In this document: piece by piece, positions 58,616 to 64,000 of the stretch
Layout of the letters: the number at the start of each line of letters is the position of its first letter
How positions within the stretch are numbered: the first letter of the stretch is position 1
The notes under the pieces: model-generated
What the model was told of the DNA's origin: nothing
The model's database searches: none
The model's input: the letters and a program-made list of their open reading frames with translations, nothing else
Assembly (NCBI GenBank): GCA_004369045.1
Contig: ML213507.1
Coordinates: 1-64,000 of the forward strand
DNA: 64,000 bases
Source of the DNA: Heliocybe sulcata
Taxonomy: Eukaryota; Basidiomycota; Agaricomycetes; Gloeophyllales; Gloeophyllaceae
Reading direction: 5' to 3'
Translations under genes and position numbers: made by a program

Positions 58616-61600
58616 ATCAAAAAATAAAGGGTGGGCGAGGAGGGGGCGGCTATTTATGTGATAATATTTTGGGAGTAGGATAACTGGATGCAGACGGGAT
58701 TCACGATAAACACCGAGGGGAAGGCCGTTGTTCGAATGAGGTTGGGATCACGGGAGCAATAGATCGCAGTGCAAGGCGAGGCAAGAGGAAGGAGAGGAAA
58801 GCCGTCCGCGAGACCGGGAAGGGGACGCTTATAAGCACCGCCACGATGATCCACGGGCGCGCGTTGGAATGCACATTCGATCGCCATCCAAGGCTTCGGA
58901 CCGTAAGCGAGCGCCCAATCCGGAGCGCGAATCCAAGGTGGATCCTTTTCCGTCTGGACCCACATCCTTTTCCTAAACTGGGCCAAAGATTAACCCACAT
59001 GGCTTCTGAACCTCCCCGACTCGGAACGCGACTCGTTGCCAGGCCATGCCGAAATCAGTCGACTGAGCGCACTGGCGGACCACCTGACGTGTGTGCTTTG
59101 AAGAGGCACCAGCAAATGTCACGGCAACGCGGCAAAGAACGGTATGGAAACCCTGCCGAGGTAATTGTCGCCATAAACTGGAATCCATATGCGCACACAT
59201 ACCGCTCATTGCCAGGGTGGAGAATCACAGATAGAAGGTCGCCCATTGCAAATACCGGCTTCAAGTTTCGTTCTTCAACATGGGAAGCGCCCGACACGAG
59301 GACACAGCCTCTTGCGCGCATCCTTCGCTCACAGCGGAACTTGATTGTCCTGGGTGGATGAAGCTGAAGCCGGGATTGGACGAGGACACGAAGAGCACAG
59401 AGCGGCCGAGCAGCCCGGAGGTTCGATACGAAACCGGAGATGGAAACTTTCGAGCGCCGCGACTCGTTAGGATTCGGTTCTATGATTTGTCAGCATTGCT
59501 AGCATGTACGGATGCACAATCGCCCTGTGGCTTGACGTTACTGGCCTATAGACATAACCTCACCGCTCGGCGATACCTGCCAGCCGGGCCTACGACTCTA
59601 TTAGCAAGTGAGCCTACTTAAGCTTGATCTTCCCTGAGCTGCTAATATCCTATGGCTCGCAAGGTCAATTGGTGGCAACGCCACAGGGCGGTACCACATG
59701 CTTCTTCGAGGTCACCGCCGCCAATCACTCGGTCAGATGCTTTATACCGTCAGCTTCACGCGTAGCCTGCGCGGAAACTAAAGTGCCTTTGTTCATGGGA
59801 AACGATGGCATGCAAGGTATAGGTTCCCATGCCGTCTTGAACTACTCCTTGCATTCCGAACTGGATAGGCTTGTGGTATTCTATGCTTTCCTTCCTCTTT
59901 CAGTACACGCGGGGCATGCCTGCGCGATCTGTCTCTTCTCCAAGCAGCAAATTCCAGGGCCGGACGATTGAAATCACCCGGTAACGCCCGAGGCACTCTA
60001 CCTAGAGGCGTCTGTCAATCATTCATCTCCTCGCGATGATCAGCGCTCTCCCTTCCGGATTGGTCAGTCTACCCACCCCTCAGTAAGGCGACTTCATTTA
60101 TAACTTACTAGTATCAACATCTTAGTTGTGTTTTTTGACAGGCGAGATGTACGTCACTCCTAGCCGTTCCTGATATCACCTCTGTGTGCATATACTTGGC
60201 GACCTTCTTCCCAAGCACCGCGCAAACCTGACGGATGCACACCACCTGACTCCTGACGCGCACTGCTCCCGTTCCGCTCTGAGGGCGCATCAGAGCGGCG
60301 AGAGGCCTAGATGCGATTATTCTTGCTGCTGGGGACGAGCGCGTGTACTCTGGACTTTCGTGCGCAGACAGGTTCCATTTGTCCTGCGGTTGATATGTGC
60401 TAGAGGAAGAATACTCCTCCGGAACATGCTGCGCGGGAGACTGCGCTATACTTGCTGCGGACTCTCCTTCACCGTTCATATCCAAGACAGCACTGATCAC
60501 GAGACGGCTCAATACTGCAATACCTGATCCCTGCATACTCCACAATTCGTTCTCCGGCTGGTTATTCTGGAATCGCAGTGAGGACGGGACCAGCTACCAT
60601 ACTGTCCTTTCCCGCAAGTCCTTTACCCCCGTATCCGCTCGTGGAGATCTATCCAGGCCGGCACAGATCCACGCAACCAAGGCCCCGCCCCGCATCATTC
60701 ATGCAAGTCTGCTTAGATCAAGTATCTCAAAACTACAAATCCCAGACCCGCGTCCCGACTCCCGCGGTGATGCACGATGTCTTGGGCGGCAGCGAACAAG
60801 AGCAGCTGCAATCTGACAACCGCAGTTGTTCGGCTCAGCCCGCGCACTCGACCTACGCTATCACCTCCGATGATGGCAAGTGTCCGACCATTCGGTGCGT
60901 GGACCGTTTGATTACAACGGAGCAAGACTTCCCTTGTCGTGCGGCGCTCGAGACAGCGTTGATGCTGCAGACACATCAGCGAAGGTGCGGACCATCCTGT
61001 TACCACGACGAATATACGAATCACAGGCTACTTTGGAACGCCGGTTTTTGCGCATCCAATATCCACCGCGGACCCCCCACCTCTCAACGCACTGGTAGGT
61101 ATTTCCGTTGTCACGATCGCTCGCCTCCGCGCGCATCACCAGGCTCTTCACAATAGTCCTACAACTGACACGACCAAGACCCGGCCTGATCAACGGCGGA
61201 GCAATCTGATACTCTCAGCTGGTGGCATCAGACCGGACTACAACAGCCTCCTGCTGAAGTCCGAGCAGCGTTGGATGGTGCTAGCGGGATTTTCGTGCGC
61301 GGGTCCGTACTTGTGCTAATGGTGGAGGGGAATCAGCGAAGCCTGCTCTTCCTGGGTGTTCCGGAATGGCAGGCGGGCCATGGCGAGTCTTTGAGATACC
61401 GGCTGCTTGGGAACGACGGATTTGCCTGTCCAATTTCACCCGTGCTGCTAATCTGACTCCTTAGGCAGCGCGCTTCGTGGACGAGGTGCTTTGTTCTCAA
61501 TGAGTGGGTATTAGGTAGGTATTCTCATTGTCATGATGCCTAGTACTGCTCGCCCGCTGATGGAAGTCAAAGTCAGCGCCCGGCATTACCCGGCTGTGAA

Positions 61601-64000
61601 TCAACCAAGGCATCTCTTTCCAACGTCGATGATGCAATGGGCTGATATCTCCTCCAAAACCCCCACGGCCGTCGCGTCCCTCCTCCTCAACGGCGAAGCA
61701 ATCTGATACTCGCGGCTGTTGCCTGCTGGAATACAACAGCTTCCTCTCTGCCTCAGTCACGCCCTATCATGGCATGATGGTAGGAGCGTTTAATGGAGCT
61801 GGATTTTCTTGCGCGGGATGTTCCTTGTGCTGATGCTGGAGGGGTATCAGCAAAGGATGGTCTTCCCGGGTGTTGCGGGATACGAATATGCTGGGCGGCA
61901 TGGCTGGCGAGTCTTGAGGTACCAGCAGCTTGGGAACGACGGTTTTTGCGTATTCGAGCTAATCTGACTCTTTAGGCAGTGTGGCTTGTGGGCACCGCGC
62001 GGATGGTCAATGAATGGGTAGATATTTTCATTGTCGTGATGTCGCTTCTCGCTCGCTGATGACCTAGGATCCCGGTATTCTCCGCCGTGAATCATCTAGG
62101 CTCTTCACAGGAATATCTTATGAACCTCCTACAACGCCCATATCTCGAACATCAATGCGCTGACAGCTTGTACGAGCATGACCAAGAACCGGGCTTAGTG
62201 GACGGCGGAGCAAGCGTCATATGCCCTCCTGCGTCTGTTTCAACCAGGCCTGTGGCGTATCATATTCAGCGCGGTTTTGTTCCGTAAAATGCGGCATTCC
62301 AGAGATCTACCTGAGAGGTTAGGGTCGGGTACGTGCCACTTCGGGCAAGACTGGCTAGACCAGACTATCCATATCCTTGTCGCTCAATAGTGAAATGGGT
62401 ATCTCGTTTCGTGGCAATGTCTCGCAACTATCAGTAGGCGTCTCCAGGATACACCGGTTCACCTCACCCAACGAAAACATATTCTCCAGTCCATCGCCAC
62501 CCTTTCGCGATCGATGGTCGTACCAAGCGCATTACCTCCCCAGACGCCCCGCAGTTATCGACGTCAATCAGGGTTTCCATCTTCTGAGAACACCGTTCAT
62601 TAAACTTAGTTACGTCACGGATAGCAAAACGACATGGACACTGATAGCGGAGCTACATGTATACTGACTCTTAGCTCCGAACTGCGCAGTGCAATATTAC
62701 CGCACTGTAATAAAGTGGGCGCAGGACAAGGGCAGTCATTCACTCACCTCGAGAATAGAAGAGGTTACTCACCAGCTTCCCCGCCTTATGTCGGCCTTCC
62801 ATCCAATATGCGAGCATCTCCGCCTACCACGAGGTGCGCCGCGGACGATACACAAGGCTATTCGTGTCACCCCAAATCGGACGCCACCGTCTATTTCAGG
62901 TGAACGCAGTGCGCCGGATTATGAATTATGACGACAAGCAGGAGAACACGGTAGCACGAACGTAATCACGGGGATCGCTGTCGATCCTCCTGCCGAATGG
63001 TACTGGGACCGTCGATCGCGCCGTCTGCGTCATCCCCACCGATGGAGGGTCCTGTGGCTCAGTGGATATGAAGGGACTGCTGTATATAATAGGATGAGGT
63101 GAGTTGCTTGCTCGGAAGGGCGCAGCCAAAGAGAAGGTAAAGGCGATAAGGCCTCGCGCTTCAGTTTTACTACTGGCCTTCCCGTGTCGACATTCTACGG
63201 CGTTACGAGGCGCAGCCTAGGATTAATAAAGCTCTCCCGCACCCGTGATCAGGACGTCAAGCTTACCATCTCAATCCGGCGCAACTCGCGCCCGCTTTCT
63301 GAATAGCGAACCGCGGATCTACTGAGGAGACGACTAGCGTGTCCAACCCCGCACTTTTCCCCGACTTGCTCAGGTGCTCCGAGGGTATATAATCAACTGA
63401 ACAGCTGCGTCCGAACAAGGCAAGGGTGCTGAGAATAGGGTGGGCAGCGTGGTGGGTCACGATAGCGCTGCTGGGAACGAGGGTCCCCAGGAACGCATCC
63501 ACATCCCAAATCCAGCGACGAGCATCGCAAGAGGGAAATGCAGGACAAGCAGCCAGGATCGAATGGTTGCCATTCTCGCGTTAGTGTCGTAAGTTTCGCT
63601 CCCCGGGGACGGCACGCGTGATCGGGGTGCTGTAAAGGAAGGAGATACGGGGAGAAAGCACCTCCGAATGTGGTGGAGGACCCTCTTTCCGGATCCTCCT
63701 GCGTAGTAACGAGCCCATGATACGCAGAATCGGCCAGCGGGCTTGCTATTTGTCTGTCTCTTCACAAGTTTGAGACGGACGCAGCGACGCCACCCGAACG
63801 CTCGCCGGTGCTATATATCATCGACCAGGACACATGACGCACTTTATCGCGAGTCCCGGGTTCATTTGCGAGGAAGAACCAGCCTAATAGAGTTCGTTCT
63901 GTGAGAGCAAGGGCGTCAGCCCGAATAGGAACGAGAGTGTCAGGCCAGCTTTTTCACCCGGCCAACTCCGGGTTGCGTGAAAGAGACTTGTGATTGAATG
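58616..64000. other. Gene-poor segment
   Basis: 5.4 kb without a supportable gene, in contrast to the dense region before it. Frames of 100-190 codons exist on both strands but overlap one another, carry no domain and cross repeat-unit borders. The segment contains the decayed ~500 bp tandem repeat (60890-62290). A minus frame near 63765-63457 includes a hydrophobic stretch (WLLVLHFPLAMLVAGFGMW) that could be the start of a secreted or membrane protein, but the rest does not follow. Confidence 0.5.
60890..62290. repeat. Decayed tandem repeat, ~465-520 bp unit, about 2.5 copies
   Basis: Several words recur with a steady period. AACGGCGGAGCAA-like sequence followed by TCTGATACTC lies at about 61190 and 61690, and in weaker form at 62200. 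GGGAACGACGG lies at 61410 and 61933, with a weaker form at 61036. ATT(C/T)TCATTGTC(A/G)TGATG lies at 61518 and 62024, with a weaker form at 61099. A CTTCACA(G)GAATA-like word lies at 61140 and 62100. Best borders are about 61133, 61598 and 62092. Divergence is heavy. The units do not match the telomere-proximal 450-bp repeat on inspection. Confidence 0.6.

Noticed and set aside
62305-62320. Interstitial telomere repeat (GGTTAGGG word)
   Set aside because: It is a single 8-base match with no neighbouring units, expected by chance.
1-64000. Retroelements, DNA transposons, CRISPR arrays
   Set aside because: No reverse transcriptase, integrase, transposase or capsid-like reading frame, no long terminal repeats, and no regular short repeat-spacer pattern was seen. 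CRISPR is not expected in a fungus.

Overview
The window is a chromosome end from a filamentous basidiomycete, most likely a wood- or litter-decaying Agaricomycete. The evidence is telomeric repeat at base 1, GC-rich genes cut by many 45-65 bp GT-AG introns, two multi-pass receptor-like proteins of types expanded in mushroom-forming fungi, an AA9 lytic polysaccharide monooxygenase and a GH92 mannosidase. I cannot assign genus or species. Layout: bases 1-33 are telomere repeat of mostly 5-bp TTAGG type. Bases 34 to about 3200 are a gene-free subtelomere with about four decayed copies of a ~450 bp tandem repeat and then a hairpin-rich stretch. From 3.2 kb on the sequence is a gene-dense euchromatic arm. 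In order: a BCAS3/PROPPIN-like autophagy protein (-), two head-to-head paralogous MFS permeases (- and +), a GATA-like zinc-finger protein (+), a KLHDC4-type Kelch protein (-), a seven-TM protein (-), a farnesyl diphosphate synthase carrying an in-frame stop (-), tRNA-Phe (+), an HDHD2-like HAD phosphatase (-), an O-methyltransferase (-), a DUF6534-type seven-TM protein (+), a second identical tRNA-Phe (+), an uncharacterised integral membrane protein (+), two tandem short-chain dehydrogenases (-), IMP dehydrogenase (+), AA9 LPMO (+), a DNAJC3/P58IPK-type ER co-chaperone (-), GH92 alpha-mannosidase (+), a single-pass membrane protein with a secreted ectodomain (+) and a C2H2 zinc-finger regulator (-). 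The last 5.4 kb (58.6-64 kb) has no gene I can support but holds a second, unrelated decayed ~500 bp tandem repeat. The genes do not form one obvious pathway. The 45.7-56.3 kb block is enriched for secretory and carbohydrate functions (LPMO, ER chaperone, GH92, membrane ectodomain protein), and 27.5-32.5 kb groups an isoprenoid enzyme with a methyltransferase, but gene order alone does not prove co-function. Two local duplications (MFS pair, SDR pair) fit subtelomeric gene amplification. Gene models were built by hand from splice phase and family knowledge. Exon counts were checked for frame where lengths are given. I saw no reverse transcriptase, integrase, transposase or capsid-like reading frame, and no clearly undescribed multi-gene system. 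The points most worth a second look are the telomere unit, the FPP synthase stop, the intron-rich/intron-poor MFS pair and the two decayed satellites.
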